64,000 bases of DNA from Chitinophaga sp. Ak27 (lineage in GTDB: Bacteria; Bacteroidota; Bacteroidia; Chitinophagales; Chitinophagaceae): contig NZ_JABAOB010000002.1 of assembly GCF_012726295.1 (NCBI RefSeq), positions 1-64,000 of the forward strand, in the 5' to 3' direction. The position numbers and the translations under genes were made by a program. Under the pieces are notes generated by a model. The model ran no database searches. It was not told where the DNA came from and worked only from the letters and a program-made list of their open reading frames with translations. Position 1 is the stretch's first letter; every line of letters begins with the position of its first letter. Shown in pieces: positions 34,258 through 43,600 of the stretch.

Positions 34258-35400
34258 ATGCATTTCAACAAAATAATGATACTGGCCGCACTGAGTGCAC
34301 CCATCGTTACCTGTGCCCAGCAATCCTATACTATTAAAGGAAGCGTAAGCAATATCAAGGAGCCGGTAAAGGCGTTCCTGACTTACAAGGTAAATGGAGA
34401 GCGGAAGATAGATTCTACCATCATGAAAAATGGAAAGTTCGTATTCCGCGGTACCGTTGGCGCGCCAAAGGAAGCGCACATTGTAGTGAAGCACGACAAC
34501 CTGCCTCCAGATCCAACTACCCGTCACCAGGAAGATATCCTGCCTTTCCTCATTGAAGACAGAACGATCACCATTGCTGCAAAAGATTCGATCAAAAAGG
34601 CCGTAATTACCGGCAGCCCGGTGAATGACGATAATACAAAGATCACCGCTTTGCTGAAGCCTTACTATGACAAGTACGGTTTGCTGAACGATGAGTTTAA
34701 GGCGCAAACGCTGGAAAAACAAAAAGATAGTGCTTATCTGGCCAGCCTGGATCGCCGGGCCAGCGAGATACAGTCAGAGATCATTGCGGTGAAGGTGAAG
34801 TATGTGAAAGCTAACCCGGGTAAGTATATGGCGCTGATGGCTTTTAACTCTACCCTGCCTCCTGAGTTTGACGCAATAGCTGCAGAAAAGACTTTCAATG
34901 GACTGGACGTTGCTATCCGGAAATCTGACCTGGGCATGGAGTTACAGGAGCGGATTGCCAAAGTGAAGAAAACCCAGGAGGGCGCCATCGCCCCGGATTT
35001 TACCCAGCTCGATGTAAATGGTAAGCCGGTGAAGTTGTCTGATTTCAGGGGCAAATATGTATTGCTCGATTTCTGGGCATCGTGGTGCGGCCCTTGCAGA
35101 AGAGAAAATCCGAACGTTGTAAAGGCTTACAATGCTTATAAAGACAAAGGCTTCACAGTATTGGGCGTTTCGCTCGATAAAAGTGGCGACCGGGACAAAT
35201 GGCTGGCGGCTATCGAGAAAGATGGCTTAACCTGGACCCAGGTATCAGACCTGAAAGCCTGGGAGAATGAAGCGGCGAAGTTGTACGAGGTGAATGCCAT
35301 TCCAATGAATTTCCTCATAGACCCCAATGGAAAGATCATCGGCAAATACCTACGGGGCAAGGCTTTGGAAGAAATGTTACAGAAAGTATTATCTAACTGA
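34258..35400 (+). CDS. TlpA disulfide reductase with DUF4369 domain, locus A
   Basis: A 380-residue exported protein: signal peptide (ending in TCAQQ; a Cys gives a possible lipoprotein site), a DUF4369 beta-sandwich (about 22-120: YTIKGSVSNIKEPVKAFL), a helical linker, and a TlpA/AhpC thioredoxin domain (about 240-380) with Cys277-x-x-Cys280 in WASWCGPCRRENPN and the cis-Pro loop in NAIPMNFLIDPNG. It is the last gene of the locus A operon and the second thioredoxin-like protein in it. Confidence 0.92.
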   Translation: MHFNKIMILAALSAPIVTCAQQSYTIKGSVSNIKEPVKAFLTYKVNGERKIDSTIMKNGKFVFRGTVGAPKEAHIVVKHDNLPPDPTTRHQEDILPFLIEDRTITIAAKDSIKKAVITGSPVNDDNTKITALLKPYYDKYGLLNDEFKAQTLEKQKDSAYLASLDRRASEIQSEIIAVKVKYVKANPGKYMALMAFNSTLPPEFDAIAAEKTFNGLDVAIRKSDLGMELQERIAKVKKTQEGAIAPDFTQLDVNGKPVKLSDFRGKYVLLDFWASWCGPCRRENPNVVKAYNAYKDKGFTVLGVSLDKSGDRDKWLAAIEKDGLTWTQVSDLKAWENEAAKLYEVNAIPMNFLIDPNGKIIGKYLRGKALEEMLQKVLSN

Positions 35401-35459
35401 TTTATCCTGCCAACCATATACAATGGCTTTATGTATTTCTCATAAACAGTCGGTACGCC

Positions 35460-35487
35460 CCAACGCTGGCCTTCGGGCCGGCGTTGG
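35460..35487. terminator. Hairpin at the end of locus A
   Basis: Twelve-base arms (35460-35471 and 35476-35487) with one G-U pair and a 4-base loop (TTCG), between the stop of the TlpA/DUF4369 gene and the stop of the convergent MocR gene (35502). GC-rich stem but no T tract. Confidence 0.6.
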
Positions 35488-35501
35488 AAAGCCATTGCTT
35501 G

Positions 35502-36998
35502 TTATTGATGACGCCATTGCTCCAACACTCCCTGCCGTAATATCCGCACGCTGTTTTCCGCCTCTGGTAGTGTGAAATGGCCAAACCCCAGCCGCATAGC
35601 GGTAAGGTCTTTATGCTGGTATAATAATGTTTTAGGTATAAACAGGTTGTTCCTGGCGCAGGCTTTACTCAATTGCAATAAGTTAATAGGCTGTTTCCAC
35701 TTTGTCCATACCGCCAGCCCCCCGGCCGGTTTTTTAAAGTCGATGAATTCGTGTAGTTGTTCCTGTAAGATGTTTACAATATGATCCCGCCGTTCCTGGT
35801 ATACTTTCAATGATTTTTTTAGGTAACGGTGTATATCTCCTGCTTCAATCATCTCTCCCAATACCTGTTCCATTAGCACATCGCCCTGGCGGTCGATAAT
35901 GCCCAGGTGTTTCCGCATTTCTACCATCAGGTTTTCCGGCGCTACAATAAACCCCGTTCTGAAACCAGGGGCCAGCGATTTGCCGAAGGCGCCGGTATAT
36001 ACCACCATGCCGTGGCTGTCGGCACTGGCCAGAGGTAGTACGGGACTGTTGTCGTAATGAAAATCATAATCGTAGTCATCTTCCAGTATGACAAACCCGA
36101 ATTCGCTGGCCAGGTGCAGCAGGGCAATGCGTCGGGCAGCGCTCAGTGTAACGGTAGTAGGGTAGTGGTGATGCGGCGTAATGTAGAGCATCCTGATTTT
36201 ATGATGCTGGCAAATGTTTCTCACGGCGTCTACATCAATGCCTTCGTCATCAATAGGTACGGGCATGATCCTGGCGCCTGATTTCTGGAAGATCATGTTC
36301 ACCGAAAAGTAGCTGAGTGCGCCCACCAGTACAATATCGCCGGGCGAAAGCAATATTTCTGAAGTAATGAATACACTCATTTCCGTGCTGCGGGTAATGA
36401 GAATATTATCTTTTGAAATGTGCAGGCCGCGGGATTGGTTCAGGTAGTTGGACAGGTGCTGTTTAAAAAACTCGCTGCCATCGTGGTTATAGTAGCCCAG
36501 TTTTTTATGGTTGCTTTTCCTTTTCAGGTTAGCGCTGTAAAGGCTCGACAGGTGATTGATCTGGGTAAGCCGTATATCGGGTGTGCCATCGTTGAACACG
36601 TATTCGCAGGAAGAGTGTTCAAAGGGATTGTCTAACAGGTTGCTCTTTTTGAAAGAGAAGCCTGTCACCAGGGGATAATGCGCCAGCTGATTTTCGTGGG
36701 CGCTGCGTATTTTCTGTGGCCGGATGGTTGTTTTCCCGATAATGAAAGTGCCTTTATTCGGACGTGTTTCCACCCAGCCCTGGGCATCCAGCTCTTCATA
36801 TACTGCCACGATGGTATTCCGGTTAACGGCCAGCAATTCGCTGAATTCCCGGGTACCCGGAAGCCGGGCGCCGGTGACCAGGAAACCACGCTGAATAGCG
36901 TTGATCAGCTGATGAGCTATCTGTAAATAAACAGGCGTGCCCGACTGCCGGTCTATCTGCACAAAACTTTTATAAGGTACTTGTGTCGGACTACTCAT
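35502..36998 (-). CDS. MocR-type regulator (GntR HTH + aminotransferase fold), copy 2
   Basis: A 498-residue MocR/PdxR-type factor: GntR winged helix (GFLVTGARLPGTREFSELL, VNRNTIVAVYEELDAQGW), then a fold-type I aminotransferase domain with the cofactor Asp in FVILEDDYDYD and the PLP lysine in TGAFGKSLAPGFRTGF. The start at 36998 (MSSPTQVPYKSF) is preferred; an upstream in-frame ATG would add 15 residues. Its divergent neighbours are a ferritin-like diiron protein and bioB. The gap of 248 bases holds direct repeats just upstream of a -7 box, which points to activation of that pair (inference). Confidence 0.9.
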   Translation of the reverse strand: MSSPTQVPYKSFVQIDRQSGTPVYLQIAHQLINAIQRGFLVTGARLPGTREFSELLAVNRNTIVAVYEELDAQGWVETRPNKGTFIIGKTTIRPQKIRSAHENQLAHYPLVTGFSFKKSNLLDNPFEHSSCEYVFNDGTPDIRLTQINHLSSLYSANLKRKSNHKKLGYYNHDGSEFFKQHLSNYLNQSRGLHISKDNILITRSTEMSVFITSEILLSPGDIVLVGALSYFSVNMIFQKSGARIMPVPIDDEGIDVDAVRNICQHHKIRMLYITPHHHYPTTVTLSAARRIALLHLASEFGFVILEDDYDYDFHYDNSPVLPLASADSHGMVVYTGAFGKSLAPGFRTGFIVAPENLMVEMRKHLGIIDRQGDVLMEQVLGEMIEAGDIHRYLKKSLKVYQERRDHIVNILQEQLHEFIDFKKPAGGLAVWTKWKQPINLLQLSKACARNNLFIPKTLLYQHKDLTAMRLGFGHFTLPEAENSVRILRQGVLEQWRHQ

Positions 36999-37163
36999 GT
37001 TGTTGTCTTTAATATGGTCTGATAGTCCGGCAAGATATTTCATTTACACTGTATTTACTTGTAAGTGTAATATTTATAATGTATAACATGTTTTTAATCT
37101 TTTTTATAGAGAGGAAATAATGCTGTGAAGGCCCTGCCAATAAGATCTTTTGAGAGAGGGTAC

Positions 37164-37228
37164 AAAACCGGACTAGTAAAAATGTGAAAACTGGCCTAGT
37201 GGAGTCATCCGGTAAGCGCCTACTTTTG
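37164..37228 (+). promoter_or_regulatory. MocR-type direct repeats and -7 box before the diiron protein and bioB
   Basis: AAAACCGGACTAGT (37164-37177) and AAAACTGGCCTAGT (37187-37200) match in 12 of 14 positions, 23 bases start to start. Twenty bases later comes TACTTTTG (37221-37228), an exact TAnnTTTG. The repeats occupy the place of a -33 element, which suits an activator site. A separate small inverted repeat (TTACACT/AGTGTAA, about 37043-37069) lies nearer to the MocR gene. Confidence 0.6.
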
Positions 37229-37246
37229 GGCGGAAACAAGTTGACT

Positions 37247-37858
37247 ATGGAAGAACTACTGCAACAGATTGTTGGTCGCGATACCCTGCATGCCCGGTGG
37301 CTGAATACCTTGTCTTTTATGGAAAATGCCGGCGCCCGGAAAATATCTGCCTGCGAGCATCCTACGCTGGTGAACTTTATCCAGCTGAAACACGCAGCAG
37401 AAGAGCATCGCCATGCCTATTACCTGAAAAAGCAGATTGCCAAAGTAGATCCGGACCACTGTAAAACTTACCAGTTGCACGAGCTGATGGCGCCGCACCA
37501 AACCCGGCATTATCTCCATCAGCTGGACATGCAAACCTGTCGCTACCTGAAAAAAGTGTTCGGCCTGGAAGGACAGGCACTGAAATATGCTGCCTATCTC
37601 TTTGTTACCTACGCCATAGAAGTGCGGGCAGACCTGTTATACCCCGTATACCAGGCCACGCTGGACAAAGCACAGAGTAAAGTAATGGTGCGGTCTATCA
37701 TCCTTGAGGAAGAAGGACACCTGGAAGAAATGATCAACCAGCTCAACGAGTTTGCGGCCGATTGGGAAGTACATGCGCAGCAGGTACAGTTGTTCGAGCA
37801 GCAATTATTCGATGCCTGGATGGCCGCCGTAGGCCAGGAGCTGTGCCAATACGCCTAA
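37247..37858 (+). CDS. Ferritin-like diiron protein upstream of bioB
   Basis: Not a family I can name. The 203-residue helical protein carries the four-helix diiron ligand pattern: Glu26 (FMENAGARK), Glu53-x-x-His56 (EEHRHAYYL), Glu125 (YAIEVRAD) and Glu155-x-x-His158 (LEEEGHLEEM). That matches the ferritin-like oxidase/oxygenase layout (E - ExxH - E - ExxH). No signal peptide, so cytoplasmic. The start at 37247 (MEELLQQIVG) follows the -7 box at 37221-37228 by 18 bases. Its stop is 35 bases before bioB, with no terminator, so the two are probably co-transcribed. It might be an oxygenase in precursor supply, an iron donor for BioB, or unrelated. Confidence 0.8.
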   Translation: MEELLQQIVGRDTLHARWLNTLSFMENAGARKISACEHPTLVNFIQLKHAAEEHRHAYYLKKQIAKVDPDHCKTYQLHELMAPHQTRHYLHQLDMQTCRYLKKVFGLEGQALKYAAYLFVTYAIEVRADLLYPVYQATLDKAQSKVMVRSIILEEEGHLEEMINQLNEFAADWEVHAQQVQLFEQQLFDAWMAAVGQELCQYA

Positions 37859-37893
37859 CCACATTCATATACTACTTATAATCCACTCATACG

Positions 37894-38877
37894 ATGACAT
37901 CCGCTATCAGAAACGACTGGACCCTGGAAGAAATCCAGGCCATTTACGACCAGCCTTTGCTGGAACTGGTTTTCCAGGCAGCTACCATCCACCGGCAATA
38001 CCATTCTGCAAAGGAAATCCAGGTGTGCACGCTTTTATCTATTAAAACCGGCGGATGCCCGGAAGACTGCTCTTACTGCGGACAGGCAGCCAGGTATCAT
38101 ACCGATATTAAAGTACAGGCACTACTGCCCACAGAAACAGTGATTGCCCATGCGCAAAAAGCCAAAGAAACCGGGTCTACCCGCTTTTGCATGGCCGCCG
38201 CCTGGCGCGAAGTGCGCGACAATAAAGACTTTGATCGCGTAATCGATATGGTAAAAGGAGTGAATGACCTGGGACTGGAAGTTTGCTGTACCCTCGGTAT
38301 GCTCACAGAAGAGCAGGCAGTGCGCCTGCAGGAAGCAGGGCTGCATGCATATAATCATAACCTTGATACCTCAGAAGAATACTATAAGGAAATTATTTCC
38401 ACCCGGAAATTTGATAACCGTATCAATACCATCAACAACGTACGCAAAGCCGGTATCACCGTTTGCTCCGGGGGTATTATCGGTCTGGGAGAAACGCATC
38501 GCGACCGTATTTCTATGCTGCTCACGCTGGCTACGATGCCTAAACACCCCGAATCCGTGCCTATTAATGCACTGGCCAGGGTAAAAGGTACGCCGCTGGA
38601 AGATAATCCGAAAGTAGATGCCTGGGATATGGTGCGCATGATTGCTACCGCCAGGATCGTGATGCCGGCATCTACGGTGCGCCTCACCGCCGGCCGTATC
38701 GAAATGACGGAGTCAGAACAGGCCTGGTGCTTTATGGCAGGGGCCAACTCCATCTTTACCGGCGAGCGCCAAACCCTGCTGGTAACACCGAATCCAGGCG
38801 TAACAGAAGATATGCAGATGTTACAAAACCTGGGGCTGGAGCCTAAGCTAAGTAAGAAAGAGGTGTCGGCCTGCTGA
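37894..38877 (+). CDS. bioB: Biotin synthase
   Basis: Biotin synthase of 327 residues, a radical SAM enzyme that inserts sulfur into dethiobiotin in the last step of biotin synthesis. The [4Fe-4S] ligands are Cys55, Cys59 and Cys62 in [12 protein letters not shown]; further family marks are [19 protein letters not shown] (cluster-proximal Cys), [12 protein letters not shown] and [10 protein letters not shown] with the Arg that binds the [2Fe-2S] cluster. Length is normal. No other biotin gene (bioA, bioD, bioF, bioC, bioH) is in the window. It follows the diiron protein closely and is ended by a strong terminator. Confidence 0.97.
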   Translation: MTSAIRNDWTLEEIQAIYDQPLLELVFQAATIHRQYHSAKEIQVCTLLSIKTGGCPEDCSYCGQAARYHTDIKVQALLPTETVIAHAQKAKETGSTRFCMAAAWREVRDNKDFDRVIDMVKGVNDLGLEVCCTLGMLTEEQAVRLQEAGLHAYNHNLDTSEEYYKEIISTRKFDNRINTINNVRKAGITVCSGGIIGLGETHRDRISMLLTLATMPKHPESVPINALARVKGTPLEDNPKVDAWDMVRMIATARIVMPASTVRLTAGRIEMTESEQAWCFMAGANSIFTGERQTLLVTPNPGVTEDMQMLQNLGLEPKLSKKEVSAC

Positions 38878-38908
38878 TAGTCCTAACGATAACCACTATA
38901 CGTAAATT

Positions 38909-38942
38909 AAAAGGGAAGCGCTGAAAGGCGTTTCCCTTTTTT
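38909..38942 (+). terminator. Intrinsic terminator after bioB
   Basis: AAAAGGGAAGCGC (38909-38921) pairs with a right arm ending TTTCCCTTTT (38931-38940), one mismatch, followed by TT-G-TTT. It lies 32 bases after the bioB stop. Confidence 0.8.
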
Positions 38943-39031
38943 GTTTACCCCCTTCTGAAAAAAAATTAACTTTATTTGTCCCCCCGGGAAACTTTCATTC
39001 GTCATCTGGATGAAAACAAAACTGATAAACC

Positions 39032-39367
39032 ATGAAAGAGTTTGTATTAATCTTCCGGCTGAATAATCAATCCCAGGAAAAGCCCTCTGCAGAACAAATG
39101 CAGGAAAGGATGAACTGGCTGGCTGGCATTGCCGCACAGAATAAACTGGTAGACAAAGGCAATACCTTGTCGCCCGTAAGCGCCAAAACAGTCAGACCTG
39201 ATAATCTAGTGACTGACGGCCCTTATACAGAGATTAAGGAGTTTGTGAGCGGGTATATTATTGTAAAGACCGACACCATCGACGAGGCGGTAGAAATGGC
39301 CAAAGCGAATCCCATCTTTAAGCTGGGCGGCAATATAGAAGTACGGGAAATCATGAAACGTGATTAA
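39032..39367 (+). CDS. YCII-related (DGPF) protein
   Basis: A 111-residue protein of the YCII/DGPF family. The signature TDGPYTEIKEFVSGY corresponds to the DGPF motif, and the ending KLGGNIEVREI is typical. Its gene lies 12 bases upstream of an ECF sigma factor with a C-terminal extension, the arrangement that defines the ECF42 group, where DGPF proteins accompany the sigma factor. The role of the DGPF protein there is not established. Confidence 0.88.
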   Translation: MKEFVLIFRLNNQSQEKPSAEQMQERMNWLAGIAAQNKLVDKGNTLSPVSAKTVRPDNLVTDGPYTEIKEFVSGYIIVKTDTIDEAVEMAKANPIFKLGGNIEVREIMKRD

Positions 39368-39379
39368 AGCCAGCAGCTG

Positions 39380-40627
39380 ATGATTGATCATGCAGCCTCT
39401 CCCCACGAGCTATTGCCTCACCTGTTCAGGGTGGAGTACACCAAAATGACGGCAGTACTATGCCGTCATTTTGGGTTGCAGCATATTGAAACTGCCGAGG
39501 ATATCGCCAGTGAAACATTCCTGAAAGCCATGGAATCATGGGGCGAAAAAGGTATTCCGGAGAACCCTACCGCCTGGCTATATACTGTGGCAAAGAATAA
39601 AGCCAAAGACTATCTCCGCCGGCAGGTGGTTTTTGAAACACAGGTAAAAGACGCAGTAAAGCCCCGTGAACAATTAACCTTTGAGGAACCGGACTTTACC
39701 CCGCAGATGATCAGCGACAGCCAGCTGGCTATGATATTTGCGGTTTGTAATCCCAGCAATGCCCCGGCGGCGCAGATCTGCCTGGCCTTACAGGTGCTCT
39801 GCGGATGCAGCATAGCGGAGATTGCTGCCGCCTTTCTCACCAAAACAGAAACAATCAAAAAGAGGCTGCTACGTGCCAGGGCCAATCTCCGTAAAGATCA
39901 TTTCCAGGTGAAACAGCTGGACCCCGCTGCTATTGCTGAGAGACTGGATACTGTTTTAAGGACCATCTATCTCCTGTTTAACGAAGGCTATTTTTCTGTG
40001 TCAGGAGATCAGCTGATCCGGAAAGATCTCTGTTCAGAAGCATTGCGACTGGGACTCATCCTTACAGAAAATCCGCTTACCAATACCACCCAGGCCAACG
40101 CCCTGTTAGCGCTGATGTGTTTCCAGAGCTCCCGCCTCGATGCCAGGGCTAATGAAGCCGGGGATACCATTCTTTTTGAGCAGCAAGACAAACACCTCTG
40201 GAGCCAGGAACTAATCGATAAAGGGAACTACTACCTGGTGAATGCCTGCACCGGCGACGAAGTCTCCAAATACCACCTGGAAGCCGGCATTGCCTACTGG
40301 CATACTACACCCACCGATCAGCATAAATGGGAACATATTTTACACCTCTACAACCAGTTGATCCTGCTGGAATATTCGCCGGTAACAGCGCTGAACCGGA
40401 CCTTCGCTTTTGCCAAAGTGTACGGCACGGAAGCAGGTATTAAGGAAGCAGAAAAATTACAGCTGCACGACAACAGCTATTATCATTCCCTGTTAGCTTA
40501 TTTATGGGCAACTACCAACAGCGGCAAGGCCATTGCCAGCTACCAGCAAGCTATACGGCTGACAAGATCGGCGGCAGAAAAGAAAACGCTGTTAAATGCT
40601 ATACAGCGGCTACAGGAAAAACGTTAG
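39380..40627 (+). CDS. ECF42-type RNA polymerase sigma factor with C-terminal extension
   Basis: A 415-residue sigma factor. Region 2 (YTKMTAVLCRHFGLQHIETA, EDIASETFLKAMESWGEKG, NPTAWLYTVAKNKAKDYLRR) and region 4 (AQICLALQVLCGCSIAEIAA, AFLTKTETIKKRLLRARANL) are N-terminal. A DUF6596-type segment (RTIYLLFNEGYFSVSGD) and a TPR-like C-terminal domain (about 290-415) follow. This layout and the DGPF gene 12 bases upstream fit ECF42, in which the extension rather than an anti-sigma factor controls activity. No anti-sigma gene is nearby. Confidence 0.92.
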   Translation: MIDHAASPHELLPHLFRVEYTKMTAVLCRHFGLQHIETAEDIASETFLKAMESWGEKGIPENPTAWLYTVAKNKAKDYLRRQVVFETQVKDAVKPREQLTFEEPDFTPQMISDSQLAMIFAVCNPSNAPAAQICLALQVLCGCSIAEIAAAFLTKTETIKKRLLRARANLRKDHFQVKQLDPAAIAERLDTVLRTIYLLFNEGYFSVSGDQLIRKDLCSEALRLGLILTENPLTNTTQANALLALMCFQSSRLDARANEAGDTILFEQQDKHLWSQELIDKGNYYLVNACTGDEVSKYHLEAGIAYWHTTPTDQHKWEHILHLYNQLILLEYSPVTALNRTFAFAKVYGTEAGIKEAEKLQLHDNSYYHSLLAYLWATTNSGKAIASYQQAIRLTRSAAEKKTLLNAIQRLQEKR

Positions 40628-40646
40628 TTGGTTATTAACAAAAAAA

Positions 40647-40676
40647 AGCGTTCACCGGAGGCGAACGCTGGAATGC
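40647..40676 (-). terminator. Intrinsic terminator of the AsmA-like gene
   Basis: Ten-base arms (40647-40656 and 40660-40669) with one mismatch and a 3-base loop. Read on the minus strand it is followed by TTTTTTT, so it serves the AsmA-like gene; it may also stop transcripts from the convergent ECF42 gene. Confidence 0.8.
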
Positions 40677-40680
40677 ATCT

Positions 40681-43600
40681 TTAGTTATCTTCTTCCGATT
40701 CCGTTGTTTCCTCCAGCTTATTATCGCTACCCCGCCGTAGTTGTACTTTGGGGTTACTTTGTGTGCCGGTAACATTAAACGGAATACCGATAATACCGAA
40801 TGGAGGCAGTCCTACACGTCCTTTCAGATTAAGTTTGCCGTCCATACTCACCTGCCCCTCAAACCGGGGCCGGAAGCCGGCAATACGGAGTTTGGTTCTC
40901 TCTACGGTAATAATATTATTGCTGATGGTGGATTTAATATCGACTTTGGATACATCGGGATCTTTGATATCCGACTTGCCGGTGGACTGGCTCACGGCAT
41001 TCATCAGTTTAAATCCTTTCAGTTTTATTTTTTTCACCGACAACACGCCACCGCCTTTCAGGGAGGGGTAAATGGGGTTCATATTGCCATCCAGTTTACC
41101 ATTCAGGTGATAGTCTATACCCACAATACCGCTGGCGCTGGCGGCCGAACTGGCCATGTCGTGAAAGATCTTTATTTCATTATAGGCGCGCCTGATATCA
41201 AATTCCTTCGCGCTGATATGGTAGTCGAATGCAGCCCGTTGGGGGTGAATGCAGGCGTAGGTAGCATCCATTTCCACGGGAGCGCCAATAATATTAAAGC
41301 CGGTTTTATTCATCACCACCTTGCCACTGTCCAGCACTACCTGGCCATGGAAGCTGTCGATATCCATGCCTTTAAAGCGGATTTTCGCTGCGGCAGCGTT
41401 GAGGGTGAGCGCCAGGTTAGTGGGCAGCCGGATAACACCGGAACCGGAGGTAGTGGTTTTAGTTGCTGTGGCGGCAGGTTCGGTGGCATTAGTCATCAGT
41501 TCATCTACCAGTATATAATTGCTTTTAAAGTCGAAAGAGCCGTGCAGGGTTTGGTTCGGTTGAGTGGCATAACCGATCACATTACTTAAGAAGCCATTCA
41601 TGGTCAGCTTTGATTTACCATAGTTGGCTACGAAGGTATCGAACCACATTTTGTCCTGGTCGAACCGGAAAACACCGTTGCTGATGCGGCAGGGCAGGGG
41701 GAGCAGGGAAGTGGTAAGTACAATATCCTTCACCGTGAGCGTACCCCGGTTATTGAGTTTATTATAACGCCCGGCAACAGCATCGGCCTGGGTGCCGCTG
41801 AGCGCCAGGTTGGTGGCAATAAAGCCTTTCACATCATAGCCTTGCAGGGCAAATACTTTGTAGATGGCGCCCAGGTTGATCACCCCGTTGGAGGTAATAT
41901 TATACCGGAGGTTATCAAAATTGTTAAGGTCTGCTTTTAATACAAAGGGCTGCCCTTCGAATTCGAAGCCTACTGGCTTCAGGTTCACCTTCATCGACTG
42001 GAGGGTGCCAGTGGTGTTGGTAACGGTGGCGTCTATATTAATTTTCTGGATAGGCGTCGGGTAATATTTGGTCCGTATGGTGCCGTCGTTCATGGTGAGT
42101 TGAGCGGTAGTAACGGGGAAGCGCCTTTTCGCGGGTATATAACTGCCTTTGGTATTTACATCTATATGTAAGGCCCCGGTGATATCGAGGCTATCCATAT
42201 GGTAAAATTGCCGGATGTCGGCCAGGTTCATCACGGCTGCGAGCTGGGCATCTACTTCCGGGGCTTCGGCGTTGTGGAAGCGGAAATAGCCTTTAATATA
42301 ATTGCCCAGGAGGTTGGCGTTGATGTTGTCGATACTGAAGTGCGTATGTGCGTAGTTGCTGTCGGGGCAGTTGGCCTGCACCTGGAAGCTGATATTTTTA
42401 AGGGCTTCCGGCAGGGACGTAAATTTAAAGTAGCCGTCGCGCAGGCTGGCATCCAGGTTAAAGGCTGGTATGCTCGCGATTACGGTATCGGGCCGGTGTT
42501 TGGGACCACGGTCCTGTATCCGGGTGGCATAAAGGCCATCCGCAAGCAGGTGCGCCTTGAGGCGGCCCTTCAGCTCAAAGGAAGGGTAGCCCATGGCCTT
42601 ACTCCATTTTTCCAGGTCCAGGTCTGTATTCATTTTTACATGCACTTCCGGTGTTTTAAGCCCTTTTACCCGGATGATGGAGCTGAAATAGTCTTTGTCG
42701 ATGTTGAAGAAGATAGAATCCACATTTACAGAGAGGCTGTCCGTATTGAGCTGGGCCAGCTTTGACTGGAAGTTCAGGAACAGGTTTTTGATGGGCGCCG
42801 GTGCTTTGGGATTGCTGATCTGGCCATTGCGTACCTGCATGTTAAAGGTCAGGGTAGGCATGGTGTTGGTGGCGGCAATGTATTCGCCAATGAGACTGGC
42901 ATTTACATCGGCCATACCTTGTACATCGGTATGTTGCATCCAGGTGAGATATTCCGGTGGCAGGGCGCCGAAAATAGCATGCAGACTGGATTCCATGGAG
43001 CTAAGGCGAAAGTCCATCTTGTAGCCGTTTTTCAGGAAGGCGAAGGCGCCTTTCAATCTTACCGGCAGCTCATTTATTTTCAGGTCATTTCTTTCGAAAA
43101 TAAAATCGAGGGAGTTGGTATTTATTTTAGTGATCAGTTCTCCGTTTAATTTTTTAGACAGGAGATAGGAGGTGTTACCATAAGTAAAGTCAAATGAGCC
43201 GATGTTGATTTTAGAGTACAGGTCAAAAACTGCTTTACTCAGGTCTCCTTTACCGATGTAATTCACTTCTTTGGCTTGCAGGTACATGGGGAGCGACTGG
43301 TCATCGTAAATGAGGTGGCAGTGTTCTATCTGTATCCGTTCAATTTTCATGGAGGCGCTGCTGCTGTCGGATTTGTTGGTGTTGCTGGCAGGAGCCGACT
43401 GGTATACGTTGTAGTTTGGATGCCCGGAGGAATCCACCATGATATGGATTTTTCCGTTGGTCAGGTATATTTCGTCGATGTTAACGGCGCTGGAGAAGAG
43501 GCTGCCCAGGTTTACGCCCAGGGCTACTTCGTTGGCCGCTACGAGGGTATCCTGTTGGAAAGGTGCACCTCCTTTGAGGCTAAAATCGTATAAAGTGAGC

